This document shows positions 29,137-38,049 of a DNA stretch of 64,000 nt, in pieces. The notes beneath the pieces were generated by a model that saw only the letters and a list, made by a program, of their open reading frames with translations, did no database searches and was not told the origin of the DNA. A program made the translations under genes and the position numbers. Each line of letters opens with the position of its first letter. Within the stretch, counting starts at the first letter, position 1. Source of the DNA: Labrys sp. KNU-23 (lineage in GTDB: Bacteria; Pseudomonadota; Alphaproteobacteria; Rhizobiales; Labraceae). Where the stretch lies: the NCBI RefSeq assembly GCF_008330945.1, contig NZ_CP043488.1, positions 2,020,501 to 2,084,500 of the forward strand, given 5' to 3'.

Positions 29137-29455
29137 GGACGAGCCGGCGGCGCTCCTATGAAAGGCCGCCGTTCTCAATCGCTGGCCGGCTCATACCAGT
29201 GGTCGCGATGTTTGTCTCGTGCGTCATTGCGAGCGCAGCGAAGCAATCCAGGAGCCATGGCTACCGCCTGTTCGGGCCGTGGATTGCTTCGCTGCGCTCG
29301 CAATGACGGTACCTGATCGGTCGATCATCGATACCGTTGGTATAATACCAGGTCTCATGAAGCTCGCCCCGTCATCGCCTTCCCCTCGCTACCGCTCACA
29401 AGCGGAGCTTGTGAGGATGCGGCCGGGGATGACAAGTACGCATGTGGCGTGCGGG
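29137..29455. other. Repeat-containing spacer between convergent genes
   Basis: This 319-base gap lies between the agmatinase-like and esterase genes, which converge. It contains a perfect 29-base inverted repeat (29222-29308), listed separately, and a second, weaker palindrome around 29390-29425 (TCACAAGC and GCTTGTGA) flanked by GTCATC and GATGAC. I see no gene. Confidence 0.6.
29222..29308. repeat. Palindromic repeat element with 29-base arms
   Basis: The arms 29222-29250 and 29280-29308 are exact inverted copies beginning CGTCATTGCGAGCGCAGCG, with 29 bases between them. Elements with the core GTCATTGCGAGCG are widespread intergenic palindromes in many bacterial genomes. In RNA it would fold into a long hairpin and could stop both convergent transcripts. 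Confidence 0.8.
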
Positions 29456-30358
29456 CTAACGCCCGGCTTGGCGCATGAAGTCACCCGCAGCGGCCAGCGC
29501 GCGCCGGCCGTCTTCCAGGCCGGCGTTCCAGACCGGCCAGGCGTGGATCATATGCGGCCAGATCTCGAGCCGCACCGGCACATCCGCGCTCCCGGCGGCC
29601 TCGGCAAGCCGCGTGGCGTCCGACAGCAACGTTTCGGCCGAGCCAACCTGGATCAGCAGCGGCGGGAAGCCGTGCAGGTCGGCGAACAAAGGCGAGATGA
29701 GCGGATCACCATGGTCTGTCCCCGCAGGGACATAGGCGCCGGCAAGCTCCTCCAGATAGGCCTTGTGGATGATCGGATCGATCGTGTCCTTGCCGGCGAG
29801 CGTCGCGCCCGACATTGTGAGATCGGTCCAGGGCGAGATCAGCCAGGCACAGCGGGGCAGGGGCTCGCGGGCGGCGCGCAGGCGGCCGATCAGGGCCAGA
29901 GTGAGATTGCCGCCCGCACTGTCCCCGCCGACCACGATGTGTTCGGCGGCGATGTCCTGCCGCCGCAGGAAGCGCCATGCCGCGAGGGCGTCCTCGTGCT
30001 GGGCCGGAAAAGGATGTTCGGGCGCGCGGCGATAGTCGATCGCCAGGGTTCGCATGCGCGCCGCGCGGCCGGCTTCCGTCACCAGCCGGCGATGGCTTTC
30101 GATGGAGCCCGAGCAGTAGCCGCCGCCGTGGAAGTAGAGCAGCACCTTCCCGGCGTCGCTGCCCGGCGCCATCGACCATTCGCCGGGGACGCCGTCGCAC
30201 TGGACGCCCGTGCAGACGACATCGTCGGCAATGGGCCAGTGGGTCCCGACCTCATCGAGCCGTGCGCGCCGCTCGCCCCATCCGACCGGCCGGGGCTTGG
30301 CGGCCAGCAAGTCGCGGATGGCGGCGATTTCCGTCAGGGTGCGCTCGCGGTCGGTCAC
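29456..30358 (-). CDS. Alpha/beta hydrolase of the hormone-sensitive lipase family
   Basis: A 300-residue esterase/lipase-like hydrolase. The oxyanion-hole motif YFHGGGYCSGS is near residue 74 and the nucleophile elbow GDSAGGN near residue 144. The probable catalytic Asp (VGSAET context) and His (WPHMIHAW) follow in order. Family enzymes act on short-chain esters; the natural substrate here is unknown. It is convergent with the agmatinase-like gene and divergent from the EamA transporter gene, so it is probably a single-gene unit. Confidence 0.9.
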   Translation of the reverse strand: MTDRERTLTEIAAIRDLLAAKPRPVGWGERRARLDEVGTHWPIADDVVCTGVQCDGVPGEWSMAPGSDAGKVLLYFHGGGYCSGSIESHRRLVTEAGRAARMRTLAIDYRRAPEHPFPAQHEDALAAWRFLRRQDIAAEHIVVGGDSAGGNLTLALIGRLRAAREPLPRCAWLISPWTDLTMSGATLAGKDTIDPIIHKAYLEELAGAYVPAGTDHGDPLISPLFADLHGFPPLLIQVGSAETLLSDATRLAEAAGSADVPVRLEIWPHMIHAWPVWNAGLEDGRRALAAAGDFMRQAGR

Positions 30359-30685
30359 GGCATGCTCCTTGATGAAGACTGGCGCATCGTGACACTATGC
30401 TTGGCAATCGATGTCCGCAATCAGTCGTAATTTCCGCAACGGAAGCGAGATTGGGGTAAAAGCGACATTGTTTATTGCAGCATACACTCCAATCTTCTGA
30501 ACCGGGTAAGGCGAAAGCCACGCTATGTTACCAAAAGACGATCTCTGCCAGAATAAAGAGGGCGGTTGGTCGCCAAGCCGGGCAGATCGAAGAGCGCCGA
30601 TGGGGCTCCAGGCCGGAGAGCAGCACCTGGCGAGGCGGGGCTGCAATCGCTCAGGTCCATCGGCGAGGGGGAGGCTGGGAACCAC
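30359..30685. promoter_or_regulatory. Divergent intergenic region between esterase and EamA genes
   Basis: This 327-base gap holds the start regions of two divergent genes. An AT-richer tract at 30420-30545 may hold the promoters; precise elements were not assigned. A GGGAGG ribosome site lies close to the start of the EamA gene at 30686. No additional gene is convincing. Confidence 0.4.
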
Positions 30686-31642
30686 ATGCTGCCGATAGCA
30701 CATCCTGACGATGCGAAGGCCGCCCCCGGCGAGTCCCTTCCGATCGCTTACGCGACCGCGGTCCTGGGCTGGCTTCTTTCGGCCGGCGTCTACATCGCGG
30801 CCAAATGGGCGGCGCCGGAAATGGGGCCCTGGGCGCTCTGCTTCTGGCGGCTGCTGCTGGCCTGCGCGATCCTGCTGCCGATCGTGCACCGCCACTATGG
30901 CGCGATCATCGCCTTGATCCGCTCGCGATCGCTGGAGGTTCTGCTCGTCGGCGCTGTTGGCCTGACCCTGTGCCAAGGCATGATCTACACCGGCCTCCAT
31001 TTCACCAACGCGACCACGGCCGGCATCATCATGGCGCTGTCACCGGTGATGACCATGGTGATCGCCCGCTTCGTGCTGGGCGAGCCGCTCGGCCCGTGGA
31101 AGGCCATCGGCGCGCTGCTCGCTCTGGTCGGCATGCTGGTGATCGTGGCCCATGGCGATCTTCGCGCGCTCATGGGGCTGCAGTTCAGTGCCGGCGAATT
31201 GTGGATCGTCGGCAGCGCCTTCTGCTGGGGCCTCTACACCGTGCTCCTGCGCCGCGCCAAATTCGGCATCCCCCTACTACCCACGGTGGTGGTCCTGCTC
31301 GGCGCCGGCGCCCTTGCCGCTTTGCCTTTCTATCTGTGGGAGCTGACCGGCGGCGGCGGCTCGGCCCTGAACGCGAACGGCCTGCTGGCGCTCGCCTATC
31401 TGGCCGGGCCGGGCGGCGCGCTGATGTATTATCTCTATAATCGCAGCGTCGAGGCGCTCGGCGCCGGCCGTGCCAGCGTGCTGCTCTACCTGCAGACCGT
31501 CTTCGTGGCCCTGCTCGCCTATCTCCTGCTCGGGGAAAGCCTGCACGACTACGACATCTGGGGCGCGGCCTTCATTGTTGGCGGTCTGATGCTGCCGGCA
31601 GTGGTCAAGCAAAGGCCTGCGGCATCGGTTCGGCCGCAATGA
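30686..31642 (+). CDS. EamA/DMT-family transporter
   Basis: A 318-residue inner-membrane carrier with two repeats of five helices, typical of drug/metabolite transporters. The first EamA repeat covers residues 20-150 (WRLLLACAILLPIVHRHYG; ATTAGIIMALSPVMTMVIA) and the second covers about 165-305. Members export or import small metabolites, often amino acids; the substrate cannot be predicted. The start at ATG 30686 has a strong purine-rich ribosome site. Its last codons (ASVRPQ) coincide with the beginning of the decayed agmatinase fragment, so the original 3' end may have been replaced by recombination. Confidence 0.9.
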   Translation: MLPIAHPDDAKAAPGESLPIAYATAVLGWLLSAGVYIAAKWAAPEMGPWALCFWRLLLACAILLPIVHRHYGAIIALIRSRSLEVLLVGAVGLTLCQGMIYTGLHFTNATTAGIIMALSPVMTMVIARFVLGEPLGPWKAIGALLALVGMLVIVAHGDLRALMGLQFSAGELWIVGSAFCWGLYTVLLRRAKFGIPLLPTVVVLLGAGALAALPFYLWELTGGGGSALNANGLLALAYLAGPGGALMYYLYNRSVEALGAGRASVLLYLQTVFVALLAYLLLGESLHDYDIWGAAFIVGGLMLPAVVKQRPAASVRPQ

Positions 31643-31987
31643 GCGACGATGAGGATGCGCTGGCCTGGGGCGTGATAGTCGTGCCGGCCTGCGACCTGCA
31701 CCGCCTGGGCGTCGAGGTCGCGCTCGACCTCATCCCCGAAGGCAGCTGCATCGACCCCGACGCCCTCGACCCGGTTCTGGTGCCCGGCGTCATCGGCCGC
31801 ACCCCGGGGGGCTGACCCACGACCAGCTCGTCGAGTTCATCAAGGGCGCCGCCCGCTGCGGCCGCATTGAGGCGATGGACTTTGTGGAGTTCATGCCCGA
31901 GCGCGGCGTGGACGGCATCGGGAGCGGACCTTCGTCAGGGTGACCACCACGGCCCTGGGGGGTGATTGCACGGCAGCGGGGGTGAGG
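31621..31987 (+). pseudogene. Decayed 3' fragment of an agmatinase-like gene
   Basis: This stretch aligns closely with 28755-29136, the last third of the intact agmatinase-like gene, for example GATGAGGATGCGCTGGCC and GGCGATGGACTT-type blocks. It has a 12-base deletion where the CIDADALDP motif is encoded and a shift that produces a stop at about 31814, plus further length changes near 31920-31970. The upstream two-thirds is absent. It begins inside the last codons of the EamA gene and ends about ten bases before the IS630 end. Confidence 0.85.
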
Positions 31988-31996
31988 GGCGGCTGT

Positions 31997-33051
31997 TAGA
32001 GCACGTTCGCTAATTTCCGACTCGGAACAGGATTCACAAATCACCCGAACAATGCGAGTCCTGGGTTGCTCAAGCAACGGGAGCGAAGGATGGCGCGAGC
32101 TTACAGCCAGGATTTGCGTGATCGTGTAATTGACGCGGCGTTGTCTGGCGGTTCTGCACGGCAGGCGGCAGCTCGCTTTGGGGTCGGCGAGGCCACAGCG
32201 ATCGTCTGGGTTCGCAGGGCCCGCGCGTCTGGCGAACGCGCGGCGCGCAAGCAAGGCCAGCCGTGCGGTTCCAAGCTCGAGCCGTATCGCGATTATCTTC
32301 TCGGGTTGATCGCACAAACACCGGATCTGACGATCAGTGAACTGCTGGAGCAACTCCAGGCCGAATATGGCATGCGCGCCAGTCGGGCGACGCTGTGGAC
32401 GTTCTTGGATCGCTGTGGACTGACATTCAAAAAAAGTCTGCCCATGCGAGCGAGCAAGAGCGTGCGGATATCCTAAAGCGGCGCGAAGACTGGTTCGAGG
32501 GTCAACTCGACCTCGATCCGCAGCGTCTCGTCTTCATCGATGAGACGTGGACATCAACCAACATGACGCGCCGCTGTGGCCGCGCCGCCAGGGGTGAGCG
32601 GCTTCGCGCAGGCGTTCCTCATGGCCACTGGAAAACGACAACCTTCGTTGGGGCGCTGCGCCAAACAGGAATGGTTGCACCAATGGTCCTTGATGGCCCG
32701 ATCAACGGCATCTGGTTCCAGGCCTATGTCGAACAGGTCTTGGTTCCCGAACTACGACCCGGTGACATCGTGATCATGGATAATCTGGGTAGCCACAAAG
32801 GCGCTGGCGTGCGCGCCACGATCGAGGCGGCGGGTGCCACGCTCGCGTATCTCCCTCCTTACAGTCCCGACTTCAACCCGATTGAGAACGCTTTCTCCAA
32901 GCTCAAGGCGCTCCTGCGAAAAGCGGCCGAGCGAACCGTTGACGGGCTGTGGATGAGGATCGGTGCATTGCTGCCAACCTTCACACCGAAGGAGTGTTCA
33001 AACTTCTTTGCCGCTGCTGGATATGAGCAGGATTAAGATGAATCCGCTCTA
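31997..33051 (+). mobile_element. IS630-family insertion sequence
   Basis: An element of about 1.05 kb bounded by TA dinucleotides (31997-31998 and 33050-33051), as expected for IS630/Tc1-mariner targets. The ends read TAGAGC and GCTCTA, with imperfect terminal inverted repeats inward. It contains a transposase in two overlapping frames. It separates the agmatinase remnant from the AT-richer two-gene island. The exact tips are inferred from the TA and GAGC match only. Confidence 0.75.
32090..33036 (+). CDS. IS630-family transposase, two frames joined by a -1 shift
   Basis: The first frame (from ATG 32090 to a stop at 32476) encodes the helix-turn-helix DNA-binding part (MARAYSQDLRDRVIDAAL). 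The second frame, running to 33036, encodes the DDE catalytic core with FIDETW, VIMDNLGSHK and YSPDFNPIENAFSKLK. They overlap at a run of seven A bases (32429-32435). A -1 shift there joins TFKK to KSAHASEQERAD in frame. IS630-type elements often use such programmed shifts, so the enzyme may be active; an ordinary inactivating mutation is the alternative. Confidence 0.85.
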
Positions 33052-33582
33052 GAAGGCTGTGAGGTTCTTCTGAGTTGGGCTGACTGGGCCTACTGCAGGC
33101 TACTGTCTCCAACTTAAATCGACATTGGAGGCGCGCGCATTATCTCTTGAAAGCAGTCATTCCTCCGAATGGAACGCCGACCGGCTTTTGCAACAGGATC
33201 ATTCGAATACAAACCTCAGAAAGCCAAGATCAGCCCACTGCGGGAGATCAGTTTGTGCGATGGAATACTTGATAACTACCGGTCAGCGATTATAGTCAAT
33301 CGAAGTCAGTGAAAGCGCAGTATGTGGCGTTTACCTGCCAACGATAAAAATACGAGATGGCAGACGCTATCGCCCACTATCAGGCCACGAGACGTCAAGG
33401 CCCAACCAATACCGGTGTAGCCACCTCCAGACGTGCGGGATCAAACAGATCTCCGCGTTAAAATTGCCAATTATTCCATCTGTGTTCTCAGTTTGCTGTG
33501 AAGAGCCTGTTGAAACGAGACAGAAGGTCTTTTTTTTGGCAAAGAAATTGAATATCTGTAGAGAAATTACTTGGAGGGATTC
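33052..33582. other. AT-richer non-coding stretch upstream of the HD-GHKL gene
   Basis: About 530 bases between the IS630 element and the two-gene island. Base composition looks clearly lower in GC than the flanking chromosome. I find no convincing gene. The last 60 bases hold a T-rich tract (T run at about 33530) and TTGAATATCTGTAG, which may contribute to a promoter, then the GGAGG ribosome site at 33573-33577. Confidence 0.5.
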
Positions 33583-36500
33583 GTGGGCAATAAACTTACT
33601 TCGATTGAAACGCGGGCACTCGAAGCAACTCAGTTGTCGGCATTCCCGGTCAATTTCATGGAGATCCGACGCAATGTCACTCTCTTACTCGGAGAGATCG
33701 GGCGCTATGGTTTCTTCGACGAATATACAACACATAATTTCTCGCATGTCGAAGAAATGCTGCAGATTGCCGAGTGGATAATTCCCGAAGAAACGAAAGA
33801 GGCGCTCACATCGGCAGATTGTTTCTTGCTGACCATGAGTATCTACTTTCATGATCTCGGTCTCCTTATCACACGAGAAGAGTTTGAGACACGCAATAGG
33901 GCGAAAATTCTCCTTTGGGCTGAGAATCATTTGTTCAATGGAGCCGACGGCCAAGACTATCGATCGCGGATCACAGAGATTGAGGACGGTCAACGGGATA
34001 GATTTCTGTACCAGGAATATGTTCGCTTCCATCATGGCAGCCGTATTAAATCATGGCTAGATGGATCAATGAAAGGTGAAACGGCAAATAGTTTCGATGT
34101 TGTCACCGAAATTCAGAAATTGATTGGTCCTCTTCCGGTTACGGCGAAGCGAGGTATCGCAAAGCTCTGTGAAAGCCATAACCTAGATGACATAGACGAT
34201 ATCTCGAAATATTCCTTGTCACAACCTTACGGAAATAGCCGGGATGAGGAAGTTAATCTTCAATATCTTGCTGTGATTCTCCGAACGGTCGACCTGCTCC
34301 AGGTGTCCAAATCGCGCGCACCGTCGACACTGTTTCGGGTGATTAGCCCTTCCAATCCGGTGAGCCAAATGGAATGGCACAAGCAGAATGCTGTAACGCG
34401 CGTTCGTAAGAAGGCGACAGTTGATCAGGAAGGGCGTACAGATGCATCGTTGCCGAGCGATACGATCGAGGTCTTTGCTCATTTTTTTGAGGCTGAGGGG
34501 TTTTTCGGCCTGACGTCGTATCTTCGCTACGCCGAGTCACAGTTGGAGCGCTCTTTCCAAGCAATTGAGAAGTCCCGCAAGCAACACGGTGGGTTATATC
34601 TCTTTCCTTGGCGAAAGATCGATGACAAAAATGTCGAGGCTGAAGGTTTCATTCCAAGAACATTTGGCTTCGAATTAGATCAGTCGCGTATACTTACATT
34701 ACTTACGGGGCACACGCTCTATAACGACAGTACTGTTGTTATTCGTGAACTAGCACAGAATTCAATCGATGCGGTTCGACTGCGATGGGGGGAACACGAT
34801 GTTAAGGCTAATGGCAAGATTGTTATTAGCTGGGACAGGGCGAAGTCTGAACTCCTAGTGATCGACAATGGCACAGGCATGACTCAGGAGGTCATAGAAC
34901 GGCATCTGCTAAAGGTGGGATCGTCCCGATATCAGGACCCACAGTTTCGAAAAGAGCATCCTAATTTCAACCCGATTAGCCGGTTTGGGATAGGAGTACT
35001 CACGGCTTTCATGGTGGCCGATTCGGTTGAGATCGTAACCGTCAGTCCGGAGGAAGCCGAAGCACGTCAGATTTCACTGAGGACTGTTCACGGCAAATAT
35101 TTAATCCGCTTACTAGAAAAAACTGATGTTGCAGTGTCTCATCTTGACGGGCATGGAACGAGTTTCAAGCTTCGCCTTCGTCCCAGTGCTAAGACCGTTG
35201 ACGTGCTTTCGACAGTTCAGCGATGGATCGTATTTCCGGGTTGTACCGTCGAGGTGATTATCAACGACGAGGAACCGGTCAAGATCGGTTTTGCAAAGCC
35301 ATCGGAAGCACTGGAAGCTTATCTCTCCTCACATAAAGGTAAGCGACTCATAAGCAACCGCGATTATAAAGTGATTGAGAAGGAGGTTGCGGGGCTCGAA
35401 TTTGCCTATGCAGTCTCGAAGGATGAGTTTTTCAAGGACTGGGCGCTCGTCGGGACAGGAGATACGAGATATCGGCATGAAATCGAGGAAACCCCGGTTG
35501 GTACCTGTGTTGAGGGAGTTGCAGTTGATTTTAGCACGCCTGGTTTCACAGGGCAGACGATTCTGGCGATCGCGAACGCCACCGGACGTTCGGCACCACG
35601 AACTAACGTTGCACGTTCGGCGCTTGAGGATACGCCTGAGCGCGCGAGCACTATCGCCAAGATTTATAGACTGTTCGCCGAACAAGTCGCCGATGAGGTG
35701 GAACGACTGACAGCTACCGAAAATTATTCGCTAAGTTGGGCGGTTGGCCAAGCTCCTTTTATTGCGGCGCCATATACATCGCCTCGCGCTCCGCAGGCTG
35801 ACCGCGTCGCCTTTGCAGATTCTATCGCACAACTTCCTTTGTTCCTTGTGGAAAGCGGCGGCACACGCAAGGCTGCGTCGCTCAATAATCTTGTAGCGCG
35901 GGGCGAATTTTGGCTGGTCGAGGCTCCTCTCATTCGCTCGGTTGAAGATCTGGTGCGAGAAGCACCTTCGAATGTAACGGCCCGATCGATCATCGAGCTT
36001 ACCCACGGAAAAGATTGGCTTCCCGAAGGCGATATCATCAGTAATGCGATGACTTCGTCGCTCGCGCTTGAAACACTCTACAAAAAATTCGAGCTAAAAG
36101 AAATTCGTGCGAAGGAATCTGAGCGCCGAATCGACGCCAAGCTAGGTCTTGCTGGTAATCAAGGGCTCTGGCTCGGCGGTGACAGGATTCTCGCGCGGAT
36201 ACGTAAGTTCGATGCGCGTTTGGCTAGCTTGTTTAGTGAGATCTCGCAGCGGCGGAGTCGCAGCCGGCTGGGGATGTCCACTCTCTGGGTCCCGCTGGAC
36301 GAAATTCCAACAAGCGGACTTGAAGATTATGGTTCAGTCGACGTACTGCGCGCAACGTATGTCTTGCCAGGACAAAAAATCGCCGAACGTATTGTTGAGT
36401 TTTACCAGAACGATACGCTCGAAAGTTTGATGCAAGCGGCAATCCATTTCGAGGCTATCAATCTGCTTCGATCAAGGGCAGTGCGATCTTACGAGACCAA

Positions 36501-36666
36501 TATTGCGATGCTTCAGCGCTTCCTGCAAGAGTTCGGGGAGCTAATCGACGAGGCACACATCGACACCGATGCGCTGCTTAATACCGTGCGTGTCAGTCAA
36601 TTCCGCAATTTCGATCCGCTTGCTTGGCAGCGCCGGGAAGGAGACGAGTTCGATGTTGAATTTTAA
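33583..36666 (+). CDS. HD-domain and GHKL (Hsp90-like) ATPase fusion protein, putative defence/stress sensor
   Basis: A 1027-residue protein. Residues about 30-250 form an HD phosphohydrolase-like domain with NFSHVEEM, YFHDLG, VRFHHGSR and a late RTVDLLQ aspartate, so the H-HD-H-D metal pattern looks complete. Residues about 365-560 form a GHKL ATPase: RELAQNSIDAVRLRW (N box), IDNGTGM and RFGIGVLTAFM. The remaining 450 residues are not recognised. GTG 33583 is chosen because GGAGG lies five bases upstream; TTG 33571 is the outer limit. The gene overlaps the SLATT-like gene by 14 bases, implying one operon. Codon use and base composition differ from the neighbours, which suggests acquisition by transfer. 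Confidence 0.8.
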   Translation: MGNKLTSIETRALEATQLSAFPVNFMEIRRNVTLLLGEIGRYGFFDEYTTHNFSHVEEMLQIAEWIIPEETKEALTSADCFLLTMSIYFHDLGLLITREEFETRNRAKILLWAENHLFNGADGQDYRSRITEIEDGQRDRFLYQEYVRFHHGSRIKSWLDGSMKGETANSFDVVTEIQKLIGPLPVTAKRGIAKLCESHNLDDIDDISKYSLSQPYGNSRDEEVNLQYLAVILRTVDLLQVSKSRAPSTLFRVISPSNPVSQMEWHKQNAVTRVRKKATVDQEGRTDASLPSDTIEVFAHFFEAEGFFGLTSYLRYAESQLERSFQAIEKSRKQHGGLYLFPWRKIDDKNVEAEGFIPRTFGFELDQSRILTLLTGHTLYNDSTVVIRELAQNSIDAVRLRWGEHDVKANGKIVISWDRAKSELLVIDNGTGMTQEVIERHLLKVGSSRYQDPQFRKEHPNFNPISRFGIGVLTAFMVADSVEIVTVSPEEAEARQISLRTVHGKYLIRLLEKTDVAVSHLDGHGTSFKLRLRPSAKTVDVLSTVQRWIVFPGCTVEVIINDEEPVKIGFAKPSEALEAYLSSHKGKRLISNRDYKVIEKEVAGLEFAYAVSKDEFFKDWALVGTGDTRYRHEIEETPVGTCVEGVAVDFSTPGFTGQTILAIANATGRSAPRTNVARSALEDTPERASTIAKIYRLFAEQVADEVERLTATENYSLSWAVGQAPFIAAPYTSPRAPQADRVAFADSIAQLPLFLVESGGTRKAASLNNLVARGEFWLVEAPLIRSVEDLVREAPSNVTARSIIELTHGKDWLPEGDIISNAMTSSLALETLYKKFELKEIRAKESERRIDAKLGLAGNQGLWLGGDRILARIRKFDARLASLFSEISQRRSRSRLGMSTLWVPLDEIPTSGLEDYGSVDVLRATYVLPGQKIAERIVEFYQNDTLESLMQAAIHFEAINLLRSRAVRSYETNIAMLQRFLQEFGELIDEAHIDTDALLNTVRVSQFRNFDPLAWQRREGDEFDVEF

Positions 36667-37222
36667 GCGCTATCGACCCGATCACGCTCCAGCGGATCTT
36701 TGGACATTGCCGGTTGAGGGCCCGACACTCGTCCGCGACTTTGTTGCGGATCGGCTTGCGTTCGCGCGCACGCACTCCGAATGGTATCGACGTAAGAAGA
36801 AAACAGTTCAGATTTTCTCGAAGGCGCTGAGGTTGGCGGCGATTGGCCTTCTTGCTGTAGGTGGCGTCGTACCTCTGATGGCGCAGGTGGACATACCCAT
36901 TGCTCCCAACGCCGGTTACATATTGCTTGCGATTGGCGGTTCCTGTCTACTAGCGGATCGCATATTTGGCGTTTCAGCGGCTTGGGCGCGCTATATGGTG
37001 GCTGCGATTGACATCGAGACCTTATCGGAAACCTTTCGCGCAAGCGTTGTAGCAACTGAAAGCTCGGCGGGGGAAGATAGGCGCCTCGCCATTATGCAGC
37101 TGTGTAAGAGTTTTACCGATGATATTTGCGCGATCGTCAGCTCTGAAACAAAAGTCTGGGTACAGGAATTCGACAATGCTAGAGATGAGCTCGGTCGGAT
37201 GGCAAAATCGGACGGAAAATAA
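36653..37222 (+). CDS. Small two-TM protein resembling SLATT effectors
   Basis: A 189-residue protein with a basic, aromatic segment before the membrane part (RLAFARTHSEWYRRKKK, residues 34-50), two hydrophobic helices at about 57-77 and 88-106, and a helical cytoplasmic tail with ETKVWVQEFDNARDEL. This arrangement, especially R..A....WY..K before a TM hairpin, resembles the SLATT family (two-TM effectors associated with SMODS and SLOG proteins), which are thought to form pores in conflict systems. The ATG lies inside the end of the HD-GHKL gene and is preceded by GGAAGGAGA. The assignment rests on pattern recognition only. Confidence 0.65.
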   Translation: MLNFKRYRPDHAPADLWTLPVEGPTLVRDFVADRLAFARTHSEWYRRKKKTVQIFSKALRLAAIGLLAVGGVVPLMAQVDIPIAPNAGYILLAIGGSCLLADRIFGVSAAWARYMVAAIDIETLSETFRASVVATESSAGEDRRLAIMQLCKSFTDDICAIVSSETKVWVQEFDNARDELGRMAKSDGK

Positions 37223-37644
37223 ATAGAGTGCCTTTGCAAGGTCAAGGTATCATATTAATTTTCGATTAGCTTTCTTGACCTTAAGGGTAAGGAAGGTTTC
37301 TCTTTAGTTCGAACAGGGTTGTGGCGTATATCGTGCCAATTTGAAGCATAGTCTTTTTGGGGATGCAAGATTTGTAGGCAAAAAGATCGGAACAGACACA
37401 AAATCGACGTCCACTTTGTTTGCTGAAGGACCGACAGCTTTTGTATTAATCTTCTTGTGCGTGGTTGTCTCGTATGAAACGTAAAACAGTCGCCTGAAGA
37501 TGGTTCATGGAAAGCGGCCTCGGAACAAGATTCAGTCCCCTGTGATTATCAAGAATGCGGCTCAAAAAGTGGACTAGCCAGGTGTTCCCCGATCTGGTCC
37601 AGAGCAACCAATGCAGAGTGAGCCCCTTCTCTCTCCTCCCCCCC
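37223..37644. other. AT-rich downstream flank of the island
   Basis: About 420 bases with no convincing gene. AT-rich sequence continues to about 37470, then GC content rises to the chromosomal level near 37500, which probably marks the right edge of the island. TTTTTTGG around 37355 is not preceded by a clear stem. Confidence 0.4.
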
Positions 37645-37960
37645 GCCAGCGTACACCGCACCGATACCCCCGCGCCCTCGATGGTGGGGATGTCGAGGGT
37701 GAAGCAAATGGCGCTTTGCTCGATGAGGGCGAGCTTGCGCGGGGGGCAGGGCCGCCAGGGCCGTGGTCGAGAGGGTGAAGAGCCGGCCGTCCTTGCCCTG
37801 CAATTCGATGGCGTTGCCGGCAAAGTTCTCGATCTGGCGGCTGCTGAGCGCCAGCACGTCGTGGCCGGAGCGTTCGAGGCGGACGACGATCTCGCGTTTG
37901 CGGGGGGCGTCGACGATCCTGTCGAGACCGATCGGTACGAAGTTCGTGGCGAGGCCCTTT
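37645..37960 (-). pseudogene. Decayed C-terminal fragment of a ctlX-like gene
   Basis: On the minus strand this encodes pieces such as GLDRIVDAPRKREIVVRLERSG, LSSRQIENFAGNAIELQGKDGR and, in another frame, EQSAICFTLDIPTIEGAG. These match the last third of the intact ctlX-like gene at 45961-46893, for example GLDMIVDAARKREIIGRLERSG. A frameshift splits the fragment near 37745, and the upstream two-thirds of the gene is absent. It marks the right flank of the accessory patch. Confidence 0.85.
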
Positions 37961-38049
37961 GGCACAGTCGATAGCGCCGCCGCTGCCGTTGCCGGCAGTG
38001 ACGGCCAGCGGCCCGACATCGCGCGAGCGCCGAAACGCCAGCCCCCGGT

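Noticed and set aside
33052-33582. Small frames between the IS630 element and the HD-GHKL gene, considered as a third island gene.
   Set aside because: They are short, lack a ribosome site or recognisable features, and one simply overlaps the HD-GHKL gene in another frame.
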